Assembly (NCBI RefSeq): GCF_016920785.2
Contig: NW_024609928.1
Coordinates: 1 to 64,000 of the forward strand
DNA: 64,000 bases
From: Ixodes scapularis
Lineage: Eukaryota > Arthropoda > Arachnida > Ixodida > Ixodidae
Reading direction: 5' to 3'
Position 1 is the first letter of the stretch, and each line of letters starts with the position of its first letter. The notes under the pieces were generated by a model. That model made no database searches, was not told the origin of the DNA, and saw only the letters and a program-made list of their open reading frames with translations. Below, one piece after another: positions 24,426 through 33,786 of this stretch. Position numbers and translations under genes: made by a program.

Positions 24426-27110
24426 CTAAAGTACCACAATAGTGTTGGAGTGCTTGTGTCGTGTGGGACGGGATGCGTTAAATTGCATAAATCTCTCGAA
24501 TGAAAGGCGAGATGAGTCGTGTACAATGGTATACAAAAGCTTTAGACGATTAATTTTGCGCCGGGTTGAAAGAAGCTCAAATTTCGACCTATTGTACAAG
24601 TTAGTGATAGAACTCATTCTCCTGTACTCGTTGTAAATGAAGCGCAGGGCTTTCTTCTGTACCCCCTCGAGTCGATCAATATTAAGTTTAGTCGCAGGGT
24701 CCCAAACAACATCCGCGTATTCTAAGACAGGTCGTATTACTGTCGTGTAGATTGCTAGCTTGGTTTCAGGGGTACAGTGCTTCAGCCGCCTCTTCAATGA
24801 CCATAGCTTTGCTGATGCCTTCTGAGCAGTCCAGGATATGTGGCTATTCCAACTGAGGAACTTGTAAAGGTGAGTTTTGTATAAAGCAGTTAAATTCCAA
24901 GGGTGACCTCTTGCGCATTACTCTCATTTGTACACTTTTCGAGCTGTTTAGCAACATTTGCCATTCGTTACACCATTGAGAAATTGAACACAGGCACTTG
25001 TTTAAATTAAGTTGGTCATTGCTTGAAGCTATTTCAGTAAAAAGCACACAGTCATCTGCGAAAAACCGGCAGTGTATACGCTCATCAACCGTCAAATCGT
25101 TTAGAAAAACAAGAAAGAGCAGCGGGCCCAGCACCGATCCTTGCGGAACGCCCGAGATAACTGATACAATTGGGGAACAAGCCCCAATACTTCAACGAAC
25201 TGATGACGGTTGCTCAAGTATGAATCCAACCATCGCAAAAGATTATCGTTTCCTAGAATCACTCTTAGCTTGATAAGTAGTTTGCTGTGTGACAGGCGAT
25301 CAAAAGCCTTGGCGAAATCTAGGAATACTACATCCATTTGCCCCCCCCCCCCCCTTGTCAACGACTTTTGCAAGTTCATTTACTATATAAAGGAGCTGAG
25401 TTACCGTAGAGTAGCCATGCCGGAAACCATGCTGGCTCTCTGATAAAAAATTATTCGATTCAAAATGTGACACGAGATTACTAAATAAAAAAATGCTCTA
25501 GAACCTTGCTGCACGAGCAGAGCAAGGAAACGGGCCTATAATTCGATGCGTCATGTTTATCTCTTTTCTTATGAATGGGTATAACTTTTGCCACTTTCCA
25601 CTGATTAGGTACCACCCCTCTCTCTATCGATCTGCTATAAATTAGAAAACGAAATTTAGAACACCACTCAGCGTACCTTTTTAAAAACACATTAGGAATT
25701 TTGTCTGGACCGCAAGACTTTTTTGTATTCAAATTTAGTAACGCAGAGAAGATTCCCTCCTCTGATAGTTGTATGTCTGGTACGTGAGCGAGTTTAATCG
25801 AGAACTCAGGAACGAAGCTGTCACTTGTGGTGTATACAGAGGCAAAGTAGTCGTTAAATATCTTCGCGATTGAACTATTATCAACGAATTCCCTCCCATG
25901 TTGAATGATCTTGTTAACTGAGTGTCTTGAACCCGATATATGCCTCCAAAACTTCTGGGGATCGTTACGAAGGAAGTTCGACATTTTAACGTTGAAATAC
26001 TCATACTTGGAATTCTTAATGAATGTTCTCAATTTATGACGTAAGGCAGTCAATTCTATTTTTTTTCCGCGTTTTCTGCTTAGCCTATTGGCTTTCCTTT
26101 TGATTTGTAAAATCTCCCTTGTGATCCATGGGTTATTCTTTTTAGTTCGCTTCCTACGAGATGGCACAAATTTTTCTATACACGTGTACACCGCATTTTG
26201 AAAAGTGCACCATAGTTCGTCTATATCGCATCCCGGAACTGAAGCCCTATCAGCAAATCTGTCGAACGATAGCTCGAGGTAATCTATTATACTTTCGTCT
26301 TGTGCTCTATTATAGTCCTTAAACTTTGCTCTCTTATCAAGACAACGTTTGGGGACAAGTCCCGGACAATCAAAAACAACCATATGGTGGTCGGATAAAC
26401 CCTCTGTGACCACACAGTGATCATCGGCAACATACAAATTCTGAGAAACAAAAACAAGATCAAGGATCGAACTAGTAGAATCTGTGATGCGAGTGGGACT
26501 TGACACTATTTGTGTTAGGTTATATGCGAAGGCGATATCAATTAAAGCATCTGAATGTTTACAAGAGGCCACTGTGGTCATCGAAGGCCAATCGATGTTT
26601 GGGAGATTGAAATCACCCCCCATAATTATATTCATGAAACTCTTAGATTGCTCTTGTAAGAAGTCTTGAAGTTCATACATCACAGCTATGCCAGCACTTG
26701 GTGGCCTGTAAACAGCTCCAACAAGAAGAAATGAGTTACAGAGAAAAAGTTTCACCCATAGAACCTCAGCTGTGAACTTCGTATTTAGCTGGAAAAAATC
26801 GATGCTATTTTTAATAACGATTGCGACCCCCCCCCTCCTCGGGAGGAACGGTCCTTACGAACAATTTTATAAGACTGCGGAACAATCTCAATATCAGATA
26901 TACTATCCGTGAGCCAAGTCTCAGTAAGTATTATTATATCGGGGTCATAACTGAGAATTATATCTTCGATTTCAACCGTTTTATTTACAATGCTTCTAGC
27001 ATTTAAGTTAATTAATCTAAACGCTTTATTAGCTACGGTGCGGGGATTATTAGTTACAGTACAAGGATTATTTTCGGGAGCAGTTGACGGAAACCGGTCT
27101 AAAACTGGGG
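24426..27110 (-). pseudogene. LINE-1 ORF2: APE endonuclease and reverse transcriptase, frameshifted
   Basis: This would nick target DNA and copy the element's RNA into it. The N-terminal endonuclease shows LTETWLT (catalytic Glu codon 26920-26922), then in the 424-codon piece starting at 26755 GGDFNLP (Asp48) and SDHH (121-124). Reverse-transcriptase motifs follow in separate pieces: GPDKIPN and NYRPVSLL at the end of that piece, LDFAKAFD near 25310, VLGPLL-type sequence near 25130, the catalytic FADD near 25060, and RPVLEYADVVWDP with VQKKALRFI in the piece 24426-24797. The frame breaks at a 9-base C run (26827), near 25490, in a 14-base C run (25341), near 25140 and near 24820. The catalytic residues I checked are present, so decay is mainly by frameshift. 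Family assignment is firm; the exact clade is not. Confidence 0.88.
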
Positions 27111-27135
27111 GGGGGGGGAGGGTACTGGCCCGTAG

Positions 27136-27869
27136 TCAATTAGTATCTTCGTGCCTGGTATAGTTTAGTGGCACTCTTTTGTTCGCACTGTCATCCCAGC
27201 GAAAGGCCTTGCCATTTATTTTTATTTTGTCGAAAGATAAGATAACTTTATCGCCATTTTTTCGTATGTCTTCGGAACTTTCCCATAGCTTTTTTCGAAT
27301 TTGTTGCACTCGTGGGGAAACATCTTCCGAAATGCTATAAGCCGAACCCTTCAGAAGCCGGCAACTGGTCAAAATTTTAGTTTTGTCCCTACCATCAAGC
27401 AGTTTAAGAATGATTGGCCTGGTTTTGTTTGGGCTTTTCCTGCCCAGTCGATGTATTCTTTCTACTCCAGCAGTTTGAACTTTCAGGATACTTTGAAACA
27501 CATCCTTCTCCACAAAGTTTTCAAGAAAGGTGTTATCCTCATCCGTTGATTCGTGAATTCCGCACACAATCAAGTTATTACGTCTGCTCCGGTTTTCTAA
27601 GTCATCAATTTTAGCCATTAGAAAGTTGACATTCCTGTCAAGAGACAAGATCTTATCCTGGAAGGCCGTCACAGTTGCTGTCAGCTCGGTCAGGCTGTCC
27701 ACTCTTTGTTCGATTGTGGTCAGTCTCCCGTTTCTGCTATTAGTGAGTCCGTCACAGCCTTCCCTTCTTTGATATCTTTCACGTCTCTGGCGATTATCTG
27801 CAGCTGTTCCGTAAGCTGAGCCATGTCGGGTCCAGGATTAGACTCGACGTCACCGCTCAACATGAGAAG
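27136..27869 (-). pseudogene. LINE-1 ORF1: coiled-coil RNA-binding protein, one frameshift
   Basis: ORF1 proteins of this group bind element RNA and form the ribonucleoprotein particle. The main piece (27136-27702, 188 codons) begins with a heptad-like helix (about residues 1-36), followed by ENRSRRNNLIVCGI (36-49), a hallmark of CR1/L2-type ORF1, then an RRM-like stretch and a basic C-terminus. A 1-nt frameshift near 27703-27712 separates it from its N-terminal part, which follows the 2A motif and begins MAQLTEQ. Only about 25 bp separate its stop from the start of the ORF2 frame. I treat it as a pseudogene because of the shift. Confidence 0.82.
27828..27869 (-). other. 2A-type ribosome-skipping motif at the ORF1 N-terminus
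   Basis: The minus strand encodes LLMLSGDVESNPGP, with the core DVESNPGP at 27828-27851. This matches the 2A consensus D(V/I)ExNPGP exactly, and a hydrophobic leucine-rich run precedes it, as in active 2As. In this family the ribosome fails to join the final Gly-Pro bond and continues, releasing the upstream peptide. The motif is in frame with the open segment upstream and with MAQLTEQ just downstream. 2A motifs at ORF1 N-termini are documented in CR1/L2/Rex1-type elements of several animals. Activity in this copy is untested. Confidence 0.85.
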
Positions 27870-28020
27870 CATACTAAATACACTCCTACAAAGGCGAATA
27901 ACATCGCACAATGGCCGTGGGCACGGCAACTCGAGCAGACAAACATCATTGCTACTATAGCACTGTTCGTAACGTTCGTCTCTTACCTGGACGAAAAGAG
28001 CGAAAGGGCTGTTTAGGCGC

Positions 28021-28959
28021 ATAGTCCTGGTGGGGTCGCCGTGCCTACTGACGAGTCCCAAGTGTGGGCGTAGTTTTGTATCCAGCGTTGACTGCGATGA
28101 CGTTATCGATGGGGCTTGCCGAAGTTGTCGATGCAAAAAATTGTCCGCCGTGGGATTGTTGATTGTTGCTTTGTCAGCGCGTACTGGCGTGGTCCAAAGC
28201 GATACGCAGTCCCGGTTCGTCGCAGGTCGTTCGATGACTGTTCCTCGCCCAGTTGCGAGAATCGGAAAAGCCACTTGCACCGCCAGTATCTGGACGAAAA
28301 GAGCGAAAGGGTTGTTTAGGCGCATAGTCCTGGTGGAGTCGCTGTGCCCACTGACGAGTCCCAAGTGTGGGCGTAGTTTTGTATCCAGCGTTGACTGCGA
28401 TGACGTTATCGATGGGGCTTGCCGAAGTTGCCGATGCAAAAAATTGTCCGCCGTGGGACTGTTGATTGTTGCTTTGTCAGCGCGTACTGGCGTGGTCCAA
28501 AGCGATACGCAGTCCCGGTTCGTCGCAGGTCGTTCGATGACTGTTCCTCGCACAGTTGCGAGAATCGGAAAAGCCACTTGCACCGCCAGTATCTGGACGA
28601 AAAGAGCGAAAGGGTTGTTTATAGGCGCATAGTCCTGGTGGAGTCGCCGTGCCCACTGACGACTCCCAAGTGTGGGCGTAGTTTTGTATCCAGCGTTGAC
28701 TGCGATGACGTTATCGATGGGGCTTGCCGAAGTTGTCGATGCAAAAAATTGTCCGCCGTGGGATTGTTGATTGTTGCTTTGTCAGCGCGTACTGGCGTGG
28801 TCCAAAGCGATACGCAGTCCCGGTTCGTCGCAGGTCGTTCGATGACTGTTCCTCGCCCAGTTGCGAGAATCGGAAAAGCCACTTGCACCGCCAGTATCTG
28901 GACGAAAAAAGCGAAAGGGTTGTTTAGGCGCATAGTCCTGGTGGAGTCGCCGTGCCCAC
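28021..28959 (-). repeat. Tandem 303-bp repeats at the 5' end of LINE-1
   Basis: Three nearly identical direct repeats start at 28021, 28324 and 28629, with a partial fourth (28 bp) at 28932; ATAGTCCTGG marks each start. Unit lengths are 303, 305 (a TA insertion) and 303. Because 303 equals 101 codons, the minus-strand frame that leads into the 2A motif stays open through the two units nearest ORF1 (28583 to 27720). The TA insertion breaks the third. They may be promoter monomers, as at the 5' ends of mouse L1 elements, or a repeated N-terminal peptide. Confidence 0.9.
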
Positions 28960-28969
28960 TGAAAGGGTT
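28960..28969. repeat. Target-site duplication of LINE-1 (5' side)
   Basis: TGAAAGGGTT, partner of 24150-24159 (9 of 10 bases). It marks the point where LINE-2 sequence resumes upstream of LINE-1. Confidence 0.6.
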
Positions 28970-29735
28970 GAATCCTGCGGGAATTATCTAATATAGATGA
29001 TATAAAATTGGCAGCCCGGCAGTAAGTAGATTGAAAATCGGAATCTGACTAATATACATCTTGAAAAAAAACAAAAACAAAAACAAAAAAAAAAACAATC
29101 GGGCTATTTTTCGTCTTCTTTCTACATGAGGAGGATTTATGTTAGCTTTTAAAGTGGAGACACTAGTTTCGGATGAATAATCACTGCATATAAATCTGGC
29201 TGCTTTGTTCTGAAGATTCGAGCCTCGAGATTAGGTAACTTATGTGTGGATTCCAAATTATGCTTGCGTATTCTAATTTTGGGAGGATTAAATGTTTTGT
29301 ACGTGAGTAGTTTTGTTTCAATGGAAGCTATATATAATGCCCACCTAATGAAAACAAGTGTTTTTAGTGCGCTATTTGTTATTTGCTCAATCCATGATAA
29401 CGAGTCTGTAAAATACACGCCCAAATACTTGTACGAAAATGAGTGTTCTTGTGGTTGTGAAAGTAATGAGTATTGGGTTTGTGTTTTAGTGGAGGATTTA
29501 GTTACGGACATTTGTTTGCATTTACGAGTGTTAATGTTCATCTGCTATCGGTAACACCATGATGATATCGTATCTAAATCGTCTTGGACAATATTGTGAT
29601 CATTAGGTGTATTAATGTTCCGGTAAATAACTCAGCCATCAGCGAATAGTCTAATTGTCGATTTAATTGATGATGGTAGGTCATTGATATATATTAGGAA
29701 CAATAGAGGCCCGAGTAATAGCGTTGTCAATGGTT
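28970..29735 (-). pseudogene. LINE-2, reverse-transcriptase remnant (upstream half)
   Basis: A 5'-truncated reverse transcriptase on the minus strand. Near 29690 it reads GPLLFLIYINDL-like sequence with frame damage. The catalytic FADD site is FADG followed by a stop (29632-29646), so the second Asp is lost. The open piece 29149-29541 carries YKYLGVYFTDSLSW and KLLTYKTF, typical of the CR1/Jockey thumb region. An ERRRKIARL stretch near 29110 continues the family order and leads to the LINE-1 insertion point. A CAAAAA-rich stretch at 29065-29097 interrupts it. The remainder is at 23832-24159. Confidence 0.8.
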
Positions 29736-29744
29736 AACTTTAGA

Positions 29745-30027
29745 ATTTTGTTTGGTTTATTTTATGAATCTTTTTAGCCAGCATGCTATAGCTACATAGC
29801 ATTTCCTTTGGTTTCTTTAGCCGTCTATAGCTCCTTGTATGATCTCTTATAGATATTTCTATGGGTGTCTTTAGCCAGCATGTTTGTACAGCCGCCCATG
29901 GCTTCTCTTGTAGTTTTTTTAGCCCTCTATAGCTTCTTGTACGATATGCTATAGAGATTCCTATGGCTATGGTTCCTTTACCCATATATTGCTTCTTGAC
30001 GGTCTGTTATAGATTTGTATGGCTTTT
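29745..30027. repeat. CTATAG-rich degenerate tandem repeat (left part)
   Basis: Loose units of about 45-60 bp built around TTTAGCC, CTATAGCT, CTTGTATG and ATAGATATTTCTATGG recur several times. The same vocabulary resumes at 30476 after an inserted element. The unit is too diverged for me to give a consensus length. No coding potential is evident. Confidence 0.6.
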
Positions 30028-30134
30028 TAGAGCGCAGCTCTTAGCCTCTCGTTTCCGGCTTGAGCAGCGACGCCGTCGCCGTGGGCGTAACCGCGCATTG
30101 CATTATGGGAAGTTTCCCATAATGACATCACACG

Positions 30135-30310
30135 TGACGTCACGAGGGTCACGAGTGACCGTGACGTCACTCGGGAAGGTCACGACGAAGGTTACAACCT
30201 TCACAGTGACCTTCGTGACCGTCACTCGTGACCTTCGTCGTGGCCTTCACGACGAAAGTCACGACCTTCACATGACCCTCATGACGTCGCGAAGGTCCCG
30301 AATGACGTCA
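30135..30310. promoter_or_regulatory. Cluster of CRE-like palindromes inside the MITE
   Basis: Three perfect TGACGTCA octamers lie at 30135-30142, 30162-30169 and 30303-30310, within degenerate inverted copies of GTGACCTTCGTGAC. TGACGTCA is the full CREB/ATF binding site. The cluster may simply reflect the repetitive make-up of the element; no nearby gene is known. Confidence 0.3.
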
Positions 30311-30430
30311 CGAGGGGGGAGGGAGGGGGGACGAAGGGAGTAGGAGAGGAGAAGGATGAAGGATGGGGAGGAGAAGGGGAGGAGGAGAAGGGGAGAAGGA
30401 GAAGGAGAGGAGGAGGGGAGGGTACGGAGG
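30311..30430 (+). repeat. Purine-only G-rich tract
   Basis: About 120 bases that are almost all G and A on the plus strand, with many GGGG and GGAGG runs. Such mirror-type tracts can form triplex or G-quadruplex DNA. It belongs to the right half of the MITE. Confidence 0.75.
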
Positions 30431-30475
30431 ATGTGAAGGGCATAGCCTCCTTTCCTCCTCAAGAGCTGCGCTCTA

Positions 30476-30890
30476 ATTCGGCATTACAGGGAATTAATTG
30501 TACACGTCTTTCATTTTTTTATGGATCTATTTTTCCAGCGAGCTATAGCTGCTGATAGTTTCCCCTTGGTTGCTTTAGTCACCTATAGCTTCTTGTATGG
30601 TTGGCTATAGATATTTCTAGGGGCTACTCTATGCATTTTTTCTAGCCAGCGTGGTATAGCCGCCTATGACGTTTCCTATGTCTTTTTAGCACCCATATTG
30701 CCCTCTGCAGGGGCTGGTATAGCTTATTCCATAGCTCGTCCAATGATTCTTTTTGCACATCGTGCTATAGCTTTACATATTGTTACCTTAGCCGCCTATT
30801 GACTTTCCTACGGTCTGACATAGGTTATTATATAACTCGCCCTATCGGTCCCACATTGCTATAGCTGCTTACAGTGTTTCCTGTTTACCG
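30476..30890. repeat. CTATAG-rich degenerate tandem repeat (right part)
   Basis: Continuation of the 29745-30027 repeat, with CACCTATAGCTTCTTGTATGG, GGCTATAGATATTTCTAGGG, TATAGCCGCCTATG and GCTATAGCTT. The two halves read as one array split by the MITE. Confidence 0.6.
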
Positions 30891-31501
30891 CAATCGTATA
30901 AAATGTAAAACAAATTATTTGTTGTCGCTACATCTTAGCAAATAAAAGCGCCGACCTTGTTGCTGGATATAAAAAGAAGTTTGGACGTCTCAAACTTATT
31001 TAAAACGTGTAGAACTTAATAAACCTATTTAAAACATGGTCGAAACACCTTAAAAAATCTACTTGCCCACATGCTTGGGAATAGACAGGCAAACAGACAT
31101 AGGGCATTGTTTTGTAATATCCTAGAAGTTTATTACGCACAGCCTATTCCGTAGACAAGGAGTGCAAAGCAATCAAGAATCGGGGTAATTCTAGGGCAGC
31201 ATCTATTCTTCCGGCCGCCGAGAGAATAATTTCCCCGAAATTCTACTGGCAGTCGCCTCTCATTGGCGGTGACATTCAGTTCATCGAACGATGTTTCACC
31301 TACAGATCGTTTCACAGAGAGCTGAGATTAGCTTTTAATCTAAAATGAGCCACCCCGGATACTATCGCCGCGAAGCGACGTGTCCGGGTGGACCAGGTGG
31401 GTTAACGCTTTTGTAACGAGCGCGCTTAAACTGTCGCCTCGAAGTGGCATGAACGGTTGGGCTGAGTCGGTTTACACGTGCCTCAGTTATAGACACCCAT
31501 C
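30891..31501. other. Interval without a recognisable gene
   Basis: AT-rich sequence up to about 31110, then mixed composition up to the Gypsy 5' LTR. The open frames are short and match no family I recognise. I see no RNA gene or element ends. Confidence 0.5.
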
Positions 31502-31635
31502 TGTCGTGTCCAGATACTGAAAGAAGTCTGGCAATGCTGGTTCGGCGAGAGACACCATATCAAAAGAGCGGGAAACAAACGTTCACCTCGATCTCGTCTC
31601 TTACGCTCTTGGAGGTTCGCACACGGTACACGACA
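31502..31635 (+). repeat. 5' LTR of the Gypsy element (134 bp)
   Basis: Begins TGTCGTG and ends CACGACA, a perfect 7-bp terminal inversion with the canonical TG...CA ends. It aligns without gaps to 37647-37780, with 10 substitutions. At 134 bp it is short for a Gypsy LTR. Confidence 0.95.
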
Positions 31636-31658
31636 TGGTGGCAGCGGTGAGATTCGAG
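31636..31658 (+). promoter_or_regulatory. Primer-binding site, leucine-tRNA type
   Basis: It lies directly after the LTR and starts TGGTGGCAGCGGTG, complementary to CCA plus the acceptor end of an animal leucine tRNA (AAG/TAG isoacceptor) as I know it. The match appears to run on to 21 of 23 bases, into the T-arm region. Minus-strand DNA synthesis would start here. Confidence 0.75.
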
Positions 31659-31696
31659 CCGACGCCTCCGAAGAGACTCGCTGGAGTCGGTTTCCG

Positions 31697-32437
31697 ATGG
31701 CAGAAAACCAGCCGGGGCCTTCTCAAGCGGGAGATACCGCTGCACAAGCGGGCGAGGCTTCGTTCTTCAACCCGTTCGCCGTTGGAACTCCGGCGAAGCT
31801 CGACTTTAGAGACCCAAACGACTGGAGGAGGTGGATCGCACAATGGGAACGCTATCGCATCATCTCCGGGCTCCATCTACGAGACCAAACGACCCAGGTG
31901 AACACATTTCTCTACGCTATGGGACGAGAGGCCGAGGGCGTTATATTTTCACTGAAGCTGTCAGCGGACGAACTAAACGTCTACGATACAGTGAAAGAAA
32001 GGTTTGAAGCCCTCTTAATTCATCATACGAACGTCATATTTGAACGGGCAAAGTTTAACATGAGGAAACAAGAAACGCACGAGGCAGCGGAGGCATTCAT
32101 AACAGACTTGCGCAGGATGGCAGACACCTCCGACTACGGAAGCCTCAGGGAAGACCTGATCAGAGATCGGCTGGTCGTGGGCCTCCTAGATAATAAGTTG
32201 AGTGAAAAGCTTCAACTTGACGCAAGACTAACGCTACAAGGAGCGATTGCGGTGGCTCGTAACTCCGAAACAGTTAAGCGTCAACAGCATGAACTGCGTG
32301 GTCACGAGGCAGCGCGTGCCGACGTCGACGAAGTTCAAAAGCGAGGAGGCCGTTATTGTCCACCGCACCGCGAACATAAAAAGCTACCGACAGCGTCGAA
32401 ACATCGTGGTCCTGCAGATGGTGTGACGGCACTCTGA
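31697..32437 (+). pseudogene. gag (capsid-like) of the Gypsy element, C-terminus frameshifted
   Basis: A 246-codon frame starting 61 bp after the LTR. The product would form the particle shell. After a polar N-terminus (residues 1-30) it shows the retrotransposon Gag layout: FRDPNDWRRWIAQWERY (about 37-53), then VNTFLYAMGREAEGV and a helical region with DRLVVGLLDNKLSEKL (about 159-174). The frame ends at 32437 in a region that, one frame over, reads CRWC and CPAKGKKCNRC, so a frameshift separates capsid from nucleocapsid. Purifying constraint is clearly lost. Confidence 0.88.
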
Positions 32438-32483
32438 GATATAGCAAGACGCAGTGCCCAGCAAAGGGGAAGAAATGCAATAG

Positions 32484-32876
32484 ATGCAGTTCAATAGATG
32501 CAAGAAATGCAATAGATGCAAGAAAACTGGCCATTTTCAAGCGGTGTGCATGGTCAGAGACCGTCCAACACATGCACGCTCAAGCAACAATGGGAGGCAA
32601 AGAAACTCCGCTGTGGAGGAGCTATTCGTGGGACAGGTGCTACACTCAAGGAACGGACGACCATGGACGGTAAGAACCAGAATTGGACAAAAGACGCTGA
32701 CATTCAAGGTCGTCACCGGTGCAGATGTCACGGTGATTCCCGCCACAGAATATGATGAATGTGCCATGCGTACCCTGACGATGGCCAACAACAAGCTTCT
32801 CACGATAGGAAGAGCACACCTCCCCACCCTTGGACAGTTCATCTCGTCAACCCATTGGAACGACAAGACGACCTAG
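32484..32876 (+). pseudogene. Nucleocapsid zinc knuckle and protease of the Gypsy element, broken
   Basis: A 130-codon piece. Residues 9-22 form a canonical C-x2-C-x4-H-x4-C knuckle (Cys9, Cys12, His17, Cys22), which binds RNA. The retropepsin follows: the DTGAD active-site loop reads VTGAD, with Val77 (codon 32712-32714) in place of the catalytic Asp, and VIPATEY comes next. The protease would be inactive. A stop near 32874 precedes the remainder (NIFVAEGLHF-like sequence) in another frame. Upstream, AGAAATGCAATAGATGCA is repeated at 32471 and 32503, a small duplication inside the knuckle region. Confidence 0.85.
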
Positions 32877-32945
32877 CAGAACATCTTTGTTGCTGAAGGT
32901 CTCCACTTCGCATTACTGGGACGTTCAGCGATTCAAGCACTCAAC

Positions 32946-33659
32946 GTGCTCCCGGCAATGCATGAGATCAGCACTACCAGCAGCCATTGTCCAAAGGAAT
33001 ACGAATCGCTTCTGGAGGATCGTCTGGGAACAATGAAGACGACGTACAAGATCGCACTTCACCCTGATGCCAAGCCCTTTGCGATCACATATCCTCGACG
33101 TGTGCCTATCTCAATCCCTCCAAAAGTTCGTCAGGAGATACAGCGAATGCTGGATTTGGGAGGGATCCAACAGGTACAGCACGCAACGGAATGGTGTGCG
33201 CCAATGGTAGTCGCAAAGAAAAAAGACGACAGCCTGAGGATCTGTGTCGACTACACAGAGCTCAACAACCAGGTCATTCGAGAACGCGTCATTATGCCCA
33301 CAGTCGTAGAGAACTTGGCAAAGCTCGCTGGAGCGCGTATTTTTAGCAAGCTGAGCGCAGACGCGGGTTACTGGCAGGTTCCCTTGACACCCGAATCCAA
33401 GAAACTGACAACGTTCATCACGCCCGTAGGACGCTTCCAGCTCCAACGGCTGCCATTTGGTATCTCAACAGCACCTGAATTCTTCCAGAAAGAGATGCTC
33501 CGATTTGTCGAGGGTATACCAGGTCAAGTATGTCACATGGACGACATATTGGTGTTCGGGACTGACAGGAAAGAACATGACAGGAACCTCGAGCAGGTAC
33601 TTCAATGTCTACGCAACGCAGGAGCCGCCCTAAGCAAGAACAAATATGTCAAATTGTAA
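32946..33659 (+). pseudogene. Reverse transcriptase of the Gypsy element, catalytic Asp lost
   Basis: A 237-codon piece holding most of the polymerase. Motifs in order: ITYPRRVPISIPPKVRQEI (47-65), APMVVAKKKDDSLRICVDYT (85-104), FSKLSADAGYWQ (133-144), LQRLPFGISTAPEFFQ (166-181), and CHMDDILVFG (196-205) with the catalytic pair Asp199-Asp200. At position 137 the usual LDAN reads LSAD, so the first catalytic Asp is Ser (codon 33354-33356). The reading frame really begins upstream of this Met, because NIFVAEGLHFALLGRSAI precedes it in frame. It ends at a frameshift near 33640; KVKLLGHIVD, the next conserved block, continues in another frame. Confidence 0.92.
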
Positions 33660-33786
33660 AAAACAAAGTCAAGCTCTTGGGTCACATCGTGGACAGCACA
33701 GGCATCACAGCTGACCCACAGAAGACAGCAGCTGTGACCAACATGCCAGTACCTTTAAACCTGAAGAGCTGCGGTCTTTCCTAGAA

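Larger units (their letters stand above)
24160..28959 (-). mobile_element. LINE-1: near full-length CR1/L2-like non-LTR retrotransposon
   Basis: About 4.8 kb on the minus strand. In element order it has tandem 303-bp repeats (28959-28021), an N-terminal segment with a 2A motif (27869-27828), ORF1 (to 27136), ORF2 with an APE-type endonuclease and a reverse transcriptase (about 27110-24426), a 3' untranslated region, and an (AAAT)n tail at about 24163-24179. The order 2A-ORF1-EEP-RT and the short-repeat tail fit the CR1/L2/Rex1 group, in which 2A motifs are known. ORF2 has several frameshifts, three of them at or near G/C homopolymers, so this copy is dead. It is inserted in LINE-2. Confidence 0.88.
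30028..30475. mobile_element. 448-bp inverted-repeat element (MITE) with TA flanks
   Basis: It starts with TAGAGCGCAGCTCTT (30028-30042) and ends with the exact reverse complement at 30461-30475. If TA is the duplicated target, the terminal repeat is 13 bp and perfect, as in Tc1/mariner-type MITEs. The element lies inside the CTATAG repeat, which continues on both sides. The interior has GTGACGTCAC palindromes and a purine-rich half. There is no transposase, so it is non-autonomous. The superfamily is inferred from the TA flanks only. Confidence 0.78.

Noticed and set aside
28030..28991. Plus-strand frames of 190-200 codons across the LINE-1 5' repeats
   Set aside because: They are antisense to the LINE, and their length follows from the 303-bp unit being a multiple of three.
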